Below, piece by piece: positions 1 to 7,671 of a stretch of 64,000 nt of DNA; the first letter of the stretch is position 1, and each line of letters begins with the position of its first letter. A program made the position numbers and the translations under genes. Below the pieces are notes generated by a model that was not told the DNA's origin, searched no databases, and saw only the letters and a list, made by a program, of their open reading frames with translations. The stretch lies in assembly GCA_036497285.1 (NCBI GenBank), contig DASXJR010000044.1, positions 1-64,000 on the forward strand, given 5' to 3'. The stretch is from RYN-133 sp036497285. Lineage in GTDB: Bacteria > Actinomycetota > Actinomycetes > Mycobacteriales > Jatrophihabitantaceae.

Positions 1-201
1 CTGTACCCGGCCACCGGCCCGACGATCACGATCAACCTGGACGACCCTCGTCCCGGTGCTCGCATCTGCGCGATCGCGCAGCTCGTCGAAGACGGCGGCG
101 ACGTCATCATCAAGCGCGAGGTCAACTACATCAACGGTGGCCAGCGTGCGCTCGACGAGGCATACGGTTGGGGCATGCGCTGGACGGCCGGACGCAAGTA
201 G
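1..201 (+). CDS. TerA/TerD-family protein, C-terminal end (partial)
   Basis: The window opens inside this gene; the last 66 codons are readable and end in TAG at 199-201. The residues include INLDDPRPGARICAIA and the tail GGQRALDEAYGWGMRW, which I associate with the end of large TerA/TerD-type tellurium-resistance proteins of actinomycetes. These are cytosolic proteins linked to stress and metal sensing. The next TerD gene starts 12 nt downstream behind a GAGGAG ribosome-binding site, so the two are probably co-transcribed. The N-terminal part and domain count cannot be seen. Family assignment is from residue pattern only. Confidence 0.7.
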   Translation: MYPATGPTITINLDDPRPGARICAIAQLVEDGGDVIIKREVNYINGGQRALDEAYGWGMRWTAGRK

Positions 202-213
202 AGGAGCTCCACA

Positions 214-789
214 ATGGGTGTCAGCCTGAGCAAGGGTCAGAGCGTCTCGCTCGTCAAGACCGGCGGTGGCGGCCTCACCCGGGTACGCATGGGCCTGGGG
301 TGGGACGCCGTGAAGAAGCGCGGCCTGTTCGGGTCGCGCAGCCAGTCCATCGACCTCGACGCGTCCGCGCTGCTGTTCGACGGCGCGAGCCAGCTGGTCG
401 ACCAAGTGTGGTTCCAGCAGCTGACCAGCCGGGACGGTTCGGTGCAGCACACCGGCGACAACCTCACCGGCGAAGGCGAAGGCGACGACGAGTCGATCCG
501 GGTGCACCTCGATGGCGTGAACCCGGCCGTGCGCACCATCGTGTTCACCGTCAACTCGTTCACCGGGCAGGACTTCTCGCAGATCGAGAACGCGTTCTGC
601 CGGTTGATCGACGAGACGAACGAGGCCGAGGTCGCCCGGTACGACCTGTCGGGCAGCGGACGCCACACGGCGCAGATCATGGCGAAACTTACCCGCGAAG
701 GCGCAGGCTGGACGATGACCGCGATCGGCGCCACCGCGAGCGGCCGTACGTTCCATGATCTTCTTCCGACGATTGTCAGTTATCTCTAA
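214..789 (+). CDS. terD: TerD-family stress protein
   Basis: A 191-residue single-domain TerD protein, the usual family length. The family is cytosolic, binds calcium and is tied to tellurite and general stress resistance. Acidic motifs expected for metal binding are present: IDLDASALLFD at about residues 46-56 and HTGDNLTGEGEGDDE at about 79-93. The N-terminus (MGVSLSKGQSVSLVK) is typical and fixes the ATG at 214, preceded by GAGGAG. It sits between a partial Ter protein and a TelA-type gene, with short gaps on both sides, which suggests one operon. Its HTGDNLTGEGEGDDE block is repeated almost exactly in the second TerD domain of the gene at 4897-6177, pointing to local duplication. The exact paralogue name (TerD, TerE or TerZ) is not certain. 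Confidence 0.93.
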   Translation: MGVSLSKGQSVSLVKTGGGGLTRVRMGLGWDAVKKRGLFGSRSQSIDLDASALLFDGASQLVDQVWFQQLTSRDGSVQHTGDNLTGEGEGDDESIRVHLDGVNPAVRTIVFTVNSFTGQDFSQIENAFCRLIDETNEAEVARYDLSGSGRHTAQIMAKLTREGAGWTMTAIGATASGRTFHDLLPTIVSYL

Positions 790-803
790 AGGGAGCCATA
801 GCC

Positions 804-2057
804 ATGTCCGAGCTCGATCTCGGGTCCACCCCCACCACCACCGCGTCGACCGCGGCAACGCCGACGGTCGCCGCGGGTGGTCTGGTACTCGCCCCGCCCG
901 CGCCCGTCCAGGTCGTGAAGGCGGAAGAGGCGGCCGGTGCGATCCCCGTCGATGACGTGAAAAAGACCGAACTGCAGCAAAAGGCTGCGGCGTTCGCCAA
1001 CGAACTCGCGTCGATCGACACCCGCTCGCCCGAGTTCACCAAGAAGGTCGACTCGATCACTTCGATGGGCGACAAGGACCTGCGCGCGTCCGCGTCGGTG
1101 TCCAGTCGCATGCTCGACCGTCCCGCCTCTGTGATCAAGGCGAACAAGAGCGGTGGTGGCGGTGACGCCCAGACCCGCGTGGCCACCACGTTGGTCGACC
1201 TGCGCCAGACCGTCACCGAGCTCGACCCGAACCGGGCAGACCTCAGCGGGCCGAAGAAGGTGCTCAAGTGGCTGCCGGGCGGCGACAAGATCCAGCGCTA
1301 CTTCGCCAAGTACGAGTCTGCGCAGTCGCACCTGAACGCGATCATCAAGTCGCTGGAGTCCGGTCAGGACGAGCTGCGCAAGGACAACGCGGCCATCGAG
1401 ACCGAGAAGGCCAACATGTGGACGACGATGGGCAAGCTGAGCGAGTACCAGCAGCTCTCGGCCGCCCTCGACGAGGCCGTGACGCAGAAGGTCGCCGAAC
1501 TCGAGGCCGGCGGCCGCACCGACGACGCGAATGCGCTCAAGTCCGATGCGCTGTTCGCGATCCGCCAGCGCCGGCAGGACATCATGACGCAGATGGCGGT
1601 GTCTGTGCAGGGCTACATGGCCCTGGACCTGGTGCGCAAGAACAACATCGAGCTGATCAAGGGCGTCGATCGGGCGCAGACGACGACCGTCTCCGCGTTG
1701 CGTACGGCCATCATCGTCTCGCAGGCGCTGGCGCGCCAGAAGCTGGTGCTCGACCAGATCACCGCGTTGAACGAGACGACGTCGAACCTCATCGAGTCGA
1801 CGTCCAATCAGCTCAAAGTGCAGGGCACTGCCATCAATCAGCAGGCGGCCAGCAGCACCATCGACGTGCAGAAGCTGCAGGCGGCCTTCGACAACGTGTT
1901 CCAGACGATGGACGCGATCGACACCTTCCGCACGCAGGCCGTCGACTCGATGTCGCAGACCGTCAACGCACTCGAGGGCCAGATCGAGCGCGCGAAGCCT
2001 TACCTCGAGCGCACCCGCCGCGGCGAAGGCGCCGAGCAGACCCAGCTGCCGTCCTGA
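804..2057 (+). CDS. Toxic anion resistance protein, TelA/KlaA family
   Basis: A 417-residue soluble, largely helical protein of the TelA family (PF05816), which accompanies TerD genes and is linked to tellurite and peptide-stress resistance. The first 55 residues are low-complexity (Thr, Ala, Val, Pro). After that come long charged helices with heptad-like spacing, including the conserved part near KWLPGGDKIQRYF (about residues 153-165) and the C-terminal stretch with many Gln, Asn and Ser positions. No membrane segment is visible. The ATG at 804 follows AAAGGGAGCC. It is 14 nt after terD and ends one base before the next gene's TTG, so it belongs to the same transcript. The biochemical function of the family is unsettled. 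Confidence 0.9.
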   Translation: MSELDLGSTPTTTASTAATPTVAAGGLVLAPPAPVQVVKAEEAAGAIPVDDVKKTELQQKAAAFANELASIDTRSPEFTKKVDSITSMGDKDLRASASVSSRMLDRPASVIKANKSGGGGDAQTRVATTLVDLRQTVTELDPNRADLSGPKKVLKWLPGGDKIQRYFAKYESAQSHLNAIIKSLESGQDELRKDNAAIETEKANMWTTMGKLSEYQQLSAALDEAVTQKVAELEAGGRTDDANALKSDALFAIRQRRQDIMTQMAVSVQGYMALDLVRKNNIELIKGVDRAQTTTVSALRTAIIVSQALARQKLVLDQITALNETTSNLIESTSNQLKVQGTAINQQAASSTIDVQKLQAAFDNVFQTMDAIDTFRTQAVDSMSQTVNALEGQIERAKPYLERTRRGEGAEQTQLPS

Positions 2058-2058
2058 A

Positions 2059-2550
2059 TTGAGCAACTGGTTCCGCCGCGGTTCCGAGCGGGCGCGGGAG
2101 CAACTCGCCCCCCAGGCGGATCCGAAGGACAAGCCCGAGGCGCTGCTGGCTTCGCTGTTCGAGCTCGTCCACACGGTGAACTCGAACGCGGGCAAGTTGC
2201 CCGCGGAAGGGGTGGTGGTCGCGCGGCGCGCGCTCGACGTCGTGCGCGAGGTGATCGAGACCTCGTCCGATCGCGACCTGGACGTGCGGGCGATCGTGGC
2301 GGTACGCGGCATCCTCGAGGACTACCTGCCGACCACGCTGCGCACCTACCTGGCGATCGACCCGTCCGTGGTGGATCAGCCGCGCCCGTCCGGACGCACG
2401 CCGGCCGAGTCGTTCATCGAGCAGTTGGAGCTGCTGTGGGTCTCGGCGATGGACCTGCTGGACGCGGCGCGGGCACACGACGCGGACGCCCTGCTGTCGC
2501 AAGGCAGCTTCCTGAGGACGAAGTTCAGCGGCTCGGATCTCGACCTCTAA
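2059..2550 (+). CDS. Ter-cluster protein of unknown function
   Basis: A 163-residue protein starting at TTG 2059, one base after the telA-type stop, which implies translational coupling. I do not recognise a named domain. The N-terminus SNWFRRGSERAREQLAP is basic and amphipathic; the middle is helical and acidic, and the C-terminus is short and charged. There is no signal peptide or membrane segment. A small helical protein in this position after TelA-family genes is common in actinomycete Ter clusters, so a partner or scaffold role for the TelA protein is reasonable inference. No ATG lies nearer the N-terminus that would keep the conserved-looking start, so the TTG is preferred. Confidence 0.75.
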   Translation: MSNWFRRGSERAREQLAPQADPKDKPEALLASLFELVHTVNSNAGKLPAEGVVVARRALDVVREVIETSSDRDLDVRAIVAVRGILEDYLPTTLRTYLAIDPSVVDQPRPSGRTPAESFIEQLELLWVSAMDLLDAARAHDADALLSQGSFLRTKFSGSDLDL

Positions 2551-2626
2551 CCTGATCTCGTCATGGCAACCGGAGTGAACGCGGGTCTGCGCTTCGCGGG
2601 ACCAGCACATCGATGCGGAACCGATC

Positions 2627-3190
2627 TTGGCTGAAATGAAGCGCGGCGCGAACGTGTCGCTGACCCGAGAAGTGCCGGGACTGACCGGGTTGGTCGTGGG
2701 TGTGAAGTGGAACGCCGGCTCCGAGACGGCGCTCGCCGACAACATGACGATGGCGACGATCCTGTGCGGGACGGACGGCCGTGCGCTGTCCGACCAGGAT
2801 TTCGTGTTCTTCAACCAGCTCTCGTCACCGGACCTGTCGGTGCAGCAACTCGAAGCGGCGCTGGGCGGCGACCAGGAGCAGGTGGAGATCGATCTCAACG
2901 CCGTACCGGCAAGAGTCGACCGGATCGTGATCGTCGCCTACGTCAACGAGGGTCCGGCGCAGCGGCGCACCCTCGGGCAGTTGCGCTCGTGCGTGGTGCG
3001 AGTGCTCAACCTGAACGGCAACACCGAGCTCGTCCGTTCCGAGGAGCTCGCATCAGCACTGCAGTCCGAGACGGCGCTCGCGCTCGGCGAGGTGTACCGG
3101 CACAACGACGAGTGGAAGTTCAAGGTGCTCGGCCAGGGCTACTCGAAAGGGATCGCCGGCATCGCCTCCGACTACGGACTGACCCTGTGA
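2627..3190 (+). CDS. TerD-family protein
   Basis: A 187-residue TerD-type domain. Recognisable parts are GANVSLT near the N-terminus, SDQDFVFFNQLSSPDLS (about residues 56-72), the EIDLNAVPARVDRIVIV strand, and the C-terminal GEVYRHNDEWKFKVLGQGY. The acidic metal loop is less complete than in the gene at 214. The start is TTG 2627 or ATG 2636; neither has a strong ribosome-binding site. The stop overlaps the GTG start of the next gene (GTGA), so the two are translationally coupled. It probably works with the other Ter proteins as a cytosolic stress factor. Confidence 0.88.
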   Translation: MAEMKRGANVSLTREVPGLTGLVVGVKWNAGSETALADNMTMATILCGTDGRALSDQDFVFFNQLSSPDLSVQQLEAALGGDQEQVEIDLNAVPARVDRIVIVAYVNEGPAQRRTLGQLRSCVVRVLNLNGNTELVRSEELASALQSETALALGEVYRHNDEWKFKVLGQGYSKGIAGIASDYGLTL

Positions 3191-4242
3191 TCACCGATGC
3201 GCGGTTCGCGCCCAAACGTACCGACCTGCCCTGGCTGCGACGGCGGCGGCTGCCGAAGGCGGCTCTCGCGTCGTCAGCGGCACCGGCGGCGCCAGCAACG
3301 CCCGATGCGTCACCGCATGCCCGACCGGACGTTCCGCTGGGGGAGTTCCTCGCCGGGCACAGCACGCACCACCGGCATGACGAACCCGCGCCGCCGTCGC
3401 CACCCGCTCCGGCGCGCGCGCCGACATCGGCCACGTCGTCGACGCTCGACCTGGACGAACCGACCTCACAACCGCCGGCGCCGTCCGCTTCGCCGCCCCC
3501 GCCACCGCCGCGGCCGGTCTCGTCCTCGCTCGATCTGGACGAACCAGCGCGGCAGCCGCGGCTGCCACAACAGCCGCAGTCGTCAACCACTTCGCTCGAC
3601 CTCGACTCGGCCCCGGGACCCACCCGTCCTGCGCCTGTTCAAGACCGCGCGCCTGCCCGCCGCCGCCGCATCGATCCGCGGATCAAGCCGGGCGAGCGGT
3701 TCGTCATGAGCCCGTCCGCGCCGACGGTCACGCTCAACCCACTGCAGAGCGGCATCGGCACGCTCACCGTCGAGGTCGCTGCGTCGGCCGAGGTCGGCGA
3801 TCTGCGGCTGGGCTGCGCCTACGAGCTCGCGAACGACCTCGAGCTGACGATGCAGATGACGCAGGGGAATCGGTTCGCGCCGCCGCATTCGAAGCGTCCG
3901 GTTCTGGTGGGCGGTCACGACCGGTTCGAGCGGGTGCAGGTCGACCTGCGCCAGTGCCGCGGGCTGCGGCGGCTGATCGTCTACGCGTTCTCCGAGAAGC
4001 GACAGCCGCTCAACTGGGGCGGCACCCTGATCGTCACCACGTTCGGGGGCGGTCGCGTCGAAGTGCCCATGGACGTGCTCGAGGGTGGCGAGATCGCGGT
4101 GCTCATGTCGATCTACCAGGTCCGCGGCGAGCTGGTGCTACGCGCCGAGATGCAGACCCTCAACGGGGACGTGCGCGAGGCCGCACGCGCGTACGGGTTC
4201 GACCGGATCAGCTGGCTCGACGACCGCACTCCGGTCGAATAG
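3187..4242 (+). CDS. TerA/TerD-like protein with disordered Pro/Ser linker and SLDLDEP motifs
   Basis: A 351-residue protein starting at GTG 3187, which overlaps the previous stop. The first 150 or so residues are Pro/Ala/Ser-rich and probably disordered. Within them the motif [ST]LDLDEP occurs at residues 86-92 and 114-120, with a variant SLDLDSA at 136-142. The second half (about 165-351) is a beta-rich Ter-like domain with GTLTVEVAASAEVGDLRLGC and a tail YGFDRISWLDD. The open frame continues upstream to 2707, but that part overlaps the previous TerD gene and is not expected to be coding. The same SLDLDEP motif is found in the two-domain TerD protein at 6174-7619, which suggests a shared docking peptide. 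Function beyond the Ter family is unknown. Confidence 0.82.
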   Translation: MITDARFAPKRTDLPWLRRRRLPKAALASSAAPAAPATPDASPHARPDVPLGEFLAGHSTHHRHDEPAPPSPPAPARAPTSATSSTLDLDEPTSQPPAPSASPPPPPPRPVSSSLDLDEPARQPRLPQQPQSSTTSLDLDSAPGPTRPAPVQDRAPARRRRIDPRIKPGERFVMSPSAPTVTLNPLQSGIGTLTVEVAASAEVGDLRLGCAYELANDLELTMQMTQGNRFAPPHSKRPVLVGGHDRFERVQVDLRQCRGLRRLIVYAFSEKRQPLNWGGTLIVTTFGGGRVEVPMDVLEGGEIAVLMSIYQVRGELVLRAEMQTLNGDVREAARAYGFDRISWLDDRTPVE

Positions 4243-4261
4243 GGCGCCGTAGGCTCGCGGC

Positions 4262-4816
4262 ATGACCGAGACTGTTCCCGATCCCCTCGACGCGGTACTG
4301 CACAGCGACCACGCCGCCATCCTCCGCGGCCTCGCCGAACTGCGCACCGTCGATCCGTCCGTCGCCGGCGAACACTTCGCGCTGCTGACCGCCGACATCG
4401 TGCGGCACTTCGTCGCCGAGGAGCAGTACCTGCTGCCGACCGTGCGCGAGCGCCTCGACAACGGTCACAAGATCTCGGACCTGGAATTCGCCGAGCACGA
4501 GAGCATCGAGAAGATCCTCCGCGAGCTCGACGACGAGGAGGACGCGGACGACCAGCAGGTCGAGGGCACCATCAACGCGCTGCAACACGCCATGGCCGAA
4601 CACGTGCGCCGTCAGGAGCAGGAGCTTCTGCCGCAGGTGGTCGCCAAGGTCGACAAGGCAACCCTCGCCGAGCTCGGCGAGGGAGCACTCGGCGCCGAGC
4701 AGCTCGCGCCGACCCATCCGCGCGCGTTCGTGCCCAAGTCGGCAACGGTCAGCAAGGTCGCCAGCTGGCTGGAGGGCTTGGTCGAGAAGTCGCTCGATTC
4801 GCGAGACAAGGACTGA
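4262..4816 (+). CDS. Hemerythrin/HHE-domain protein
   Basis: A 184-residue cytosolic four-helix protein of the hemerythrin/HHE class (PF01814), expected to bind a non-haem di-iron centre. Likely ligands are visible in order: HSDHAAILRG, VRHFVAEEQYLLP, EHESIEKIL and AEHVRRQEQELLP. Such proteins act in oxygen, nitric oxide or iron stress handling. The ATG at 4262 is 19 nt downstream of the Ter-like gene, so it may share the Ter transcript; the linkage to metal and redox stress fits. A palindromic repeat follows directly after the stop. The exact ligand set and substrate are not determined. Confidence 0.85.
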   Translation: MTETVPDPLDAVLHSDHAAILRGLAELRTVDPSVAGEHFALLTADIVRHFVAEEQYLLPTVRERLDNGHKISDLEFAEHESIEKILRELDDEEDADDQQVEGTINALQHAMAEHVRRQEQELLPQVVAKVDKATLAELGEGALGAEQLAPTHPRAFVPKSATVSKVASWLEGLVEKSLDSRDKD

Positions 4817-4840
4817 GCTGCCGCCGGATCCGACGGCGAG

Positions 4841-4882
4841 TTTTGGCGGCCAGCCCGGAAATACGACGGCAGGCCGCCAAAA
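4841..4882. repeat. TTTTGGCGGCC palindrome (intergenic repeat family, copy 1)
   Basis: Inverted repeat with 11-bp arms, TTTTGGCGGCC at 4841-4851 and GGCCGCCAAAA at 4872-4882. It lies in the gap between two convergent genes. A closely related element sits at 28011-28056; both share TTTTGGCGGCCAGCC. It may act as a bidirectional terminator, although no U-tract follows the stem on either strand. Confidence 0.7.
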
Positions 4883-4896
4883 GTGCGTTCAGTGAG

Positions 4897-6177
4897 TCAA
4901 GGCGCGACGGCCCAGCGAGCAGCGGCGTCGACGAGTTTCTTCGCGGTACGCGCGTCGTGGAACTCGCCGATCGCACGCATCTCCCAAGTGCTCGCGGCGG
5001 TGCGACGCAGCATGGCCATGACCACCGCTGAGCGCGGCTCGGCGTTCGACAGCTCGTAGCGCACCAGTTCCTGGTTGGTGCTCGCGTCGACCAGTCGGCA
5101 GAACGCGCGCGCCACCTCGGTGAAGGGCTGCCCACCGAAAGACGTGATCGTGAAGACGACGGACGCGACCTCCTGGGGCAGCCGGTCGAGGTCGACGTAA
5201 ATCTGCTCGTCGTCACCCTCGCCCTCGCCGGTCAGGTTGTCACCGGCATGACGGATCGCGCCGCGGTACTCGCCGAGGTTGCGGAACCAGACGATCGACA
5301 GGTTCTTCCCGCGGTTGTCGTAGGCCAGCGCCGAAGCGTCAAGGTCGATCTTGCGGCGTCCGCGTGCAGGATCCCAGCCCAGCCCCATGAACACCGTCGT
5401 CAGCGCGGGTGCGCCGGACTTCACCAGGCTCACCCGACTGCCCTTGACGAGGCTGACCCGTCCCGAGTCGAGCGTCGGGACGCTCGGCGGTGGTGGACCG
5501 GGCGCGAAGCCCGCGCCAGGCGGCGGTGGCGGCGGCGGTGGCGTCGGCCCGGTCGCGAAGCCGGCGTCGGGTGGCGGCGGTGGGGGCATCGACGCGGACG
5601 GTGGCGGCGGCGGCATCGGCGGCGGCGGCGGAGAGGTCGGCGGTGGTGGCGGGGCCGTCGGCTCGTCCGCGATCGAGATGCCGAAGTCGGTGGCGAGGCC
5701 GGCCAGTCCGCTCGTCCACCCCTGGGCGACCGCACGGAACTTCCAGCCGCCGCCGCGCCGATACAGCTCGCCGGTGACGAACGCGGTCTCATCAGACGCC
5801 GTCATCGCGAAGCGCGCCACCTCGGCACCGCCGGCGAGATCGACGAGGTCGAGCTGCAAACCGGGCACCTGCCCGAACGTGCCGCCGTCGGCCGACGCGG
5901 CGAGCACCACGCGGTCGACATCGGCCGGGACGTCGGCCAGCCGCACCTCGATCGTGTCGCTGGATCCACTCTTGCCCGCGTGCCGCACAGACCCGCTGGC
6001 ATGTTGCGGCTGGTTGTAGAAGACGAAGTCGGCGTCGGAGCGCACACGTCCGTCCGCCTGCAACAGCAGCGCGGACGCGTCGACGTCCGGTACGCCCGGC
6101 CCGCCGCGCCAGGCCAGCCTCGCCCGCACCCCGGCCGACTCGACCGGGACATTCGCACCCTTGGTCAGCTCTGTCAT
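4897..6177 (-). CDS. Two-domain TerD protein with proline-rich linker
   Basis: A 426-residue protein made of an N-terminal TerD domain (about 1-170), a Pro/Gly/Ala linker (about 175-240) and a second TerD domain (about 245-426). Domain 1 has MTELTKGANVPV and DVDASALLLQADGRV. Domain 2 has GSRVSLVKSG, KIDLDASALAYD and HAGDNLTGEGEGDDEQI, the last close to the single TerD at 214. The ATG at 6177 overlaps the upstream gene's stop (ATGA), so the two double-TerD genes are coupled. The open frame extends further upstream in the same frame, but that part lies inside the neighbour's coding sequence. It probably bridges two Ter partners or membrane-associated complexes; this is inference. Confidence 0.88.
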   Translation of the reverse strand: MTELTKGANVPVESAGVRARLAWRGGPGVPDVDASALLLQADGRVRSDADFVFYNQPQHASGSVRHAGKSGSSDTIEVRLADVPADVDRVVLAASADGGTFGQVPGLQLDLVDLAGGAEVARFAMTASDETAFVTGELYRRGGGWKFRAVAQGWTSGLAGLATDFGISIADEPTAPPPPPTSPPPPPMPPPPPSASMPPPPPPDAGFATGPTPPPPPPPPGAGFAPGPPPPSVPTLDSGRVSLVKGSRVSLVKSGAPALTTVFMGLGWDPARGRRKIDLDASALAYDNRGKNLSIVWFRNLGEYRGAIRHAGDNLTGEGEGDDEQIYVDLDRLPQEVASVVFTITSFGGQPFTEVARAFCRLVDASTNQELVRYELSNAEPRSAVVMAMLRRTAASTWEMRAIGEFHDARTAKKLVDAAARWAVAP

Positions 6178-7619
6178 CGGATACCGACCTGTCGCGCAGC
6201 AGGGTCGACCAGTTTCTTCACCGTCCGGCAGTCGTGGTACTCGCCGATCGCACGCATCTGCCAGAGCTCGGGACCCGTGCGGCGCACGATCGCCATCAGC
6301 ACGGCAGTGCTCGGCTGGGTATCGGTCAGGTCGTAGGTGACGATGGGACGGCCCTCGTCGTCGCGCAACAAGCACGAGGCGCCGCTGAGATCGGTGAATG
6401 TCTGGCCGTGGAACGAGTTGATCGTGAACACGAGCGCGTCGACCTCGTGCGGCAGCCGGGCAAGATCGACGAGGACGCGTTCCGCCGCGGAGTCGCCGTG
6501 TTCGCCGCGGGCGTCGCCGGTGTGCTGCAGCGCGCCGGCGAACTCGGAGTGGTGCTGATACCAGACGATCTCGAGCTTCTTGGCCGACGAATCGAAGGCG
6601 ATCACGGACGCGTCGAGGTCGACCGAGAGCCGACCCGGCGCCGGCCGCCAGGACAGGTCGAGCATGACCCGGCGCAGCGGTCCGGCCGGCCCGACGAGGT
6701 CGACGCGCTCGTTGCGCTGCAGCTGCACCGGAGCGGACGGCGCAGGTGTGGGCATCGACGGCGGCATCGGTCCACCGGGTGCCACGGCGGGCATCGGCGG
6801 TGGCGGCGGCAGAGTTGCCACGGCGGCCGGCGGCGGAGCGCTCCATTCCGGAGGCGGCGGAGCGGCCCAGCCTGCCGGGGGTGGCGGCGGCGGTGGCTCG
6901 GCGGTCGGCGGTGGCACGGGTGCATCCGGCTCGTCGAGGTCGAGCGAAGCGGAAGCGGGCTCGACGATCGGGACGGGTGCTGGTTCCGCTGCCGGGACGG
7001 GTGCCGGCGGTGCACCGAACGAGGGCGGGGGCAGCGTGGGAGCCGTCGGCACCGCGACGGCGGGCTCCGGCTCGTCCACATCGAGGTCGGCACCCCCGTC
7101 GCCCACGTCGATGCCGTACTCGGTGGCGAGGCCGGCCAGGCCGCTCTGGAAGCCCTGCCCGATCGCCCGGAATTTCCAGCCGCCGTCGCGCCGGTAGAGC
7201 TCGCCGGTGATGAACGCAGTCTCGGTCGAGGCCGTCATCGGGAACTGGGCGATCTCGGCGCCGCTCGACAGATCGGACAGCACCAGCCGAAGATCGGGCA
7301 CGTCGCCGAAGCTCCCACCGTCTGCAGACGCCGCGAGTGCGATCCGATCGATTGACCCCGGCAGGCCCGCCAGATCGACATCGATCACGTCGTAGCTCGC
7401 CGGACCGGCCAACTTGCCCGCGTGCTTGACGCGTCCGGACTCGTGCTCGGGCTGGTTGTAGAACACGAAGTCGGAGTCGGAGCCGACCTTGCCGTCGGTG
7501 TGGAGCAAAAGTGCGGATGCGTCGACATCGGGCACGCCTTCACCGCCGGACCAGAACAGGCAGGCCCGCACCGCGGCGACGGTTAACGCGACGTTTCCAC
7601 CTTTGGTCATCTGCGTCAT
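6174..7619 (-). CDS. Two-domain TerD protein with long Pro-rich linker and SLDLDEP motif
   Basis: A 481-residue protein with TerD domain 1 (about 1-170), a long Pro-rich linker (about 175-300) and a second, more diverged TerD domain (about 305-481). Domain 1 starts MTQMTKGGNVALT and has DVDASALLLHTDG. The linker carries DLDVDEP at 178-184 and SLDLDEP at 225-231. Domain 2 has VDLDASVIAFD but a weaker acidic loop (HTGDARGEHGDSA) than its paralogues. The ATG at 7619 is used; 7610 is an alternative. It is divergent from the C-C lyase gene at 7672 with only 52 bp between, so a shared divergent promoter region is likely. It is translationally coupled to the second double-TerD gene. Confidence 0.87.
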   Translation of the reverse strand: MTQMTKGGNVALTVAAVRACLFWSGGEGVPDVDASALLLHTDGKVGSDSDFVFYNQPEHESGRVKHAGKLAGPASYDVIDVDLAGLPGSIDRIALAASADGGSFGDVPDLRLVLSDLSSGAEIAQFPMTASTETAFITGELYRRDGGWKFRAIGQGFQSGLAGLATEYGIDVGDGGADLDVDEPEPAVAVPTAPTLPPPSFGAPPAPVPAAEPAPVPIVEPASASLDLDEPDAPVPPPTAEPPPPPPPAGWAAPPPPEWSAPPPAAVATLPPPPPMPAVAPGGPMPPSMPTPAPSAPVQLQRNERVDLVGPAGPLRRVMLDLSWRPAPGRLSVDLDASVIAFDSSAKKLEIVWYQHHSEFAGALQHTGDARGEHGDSAAERVLVDLARLPHEVDALVFTINSFHGQTFTDLSGASCLLRDDEGRPIVTYDLTDTQPSTAVLMAIVRRTGPELWQMRAIGEYHDCRTVKKLVDPAARQVGIR

Positions 7620-7671
7620 GAGTGGATGGTGCCAGAGACGGATAACCATTCGGCGTGTAAACATTGCGGCG

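Noticed and set aside
2707..3186. N-terminal extension of the 3187 gene
   Set aside because: It overlaps the TerD gene in another frame and reads as Arg-rich shadow sequence.
5460..5720. Tandem repeat region as a separate feature
   Set aside because: The GGC/GGT-rich stretch is the proline-rich linker codons of the double-TerD gene, not an independent element.
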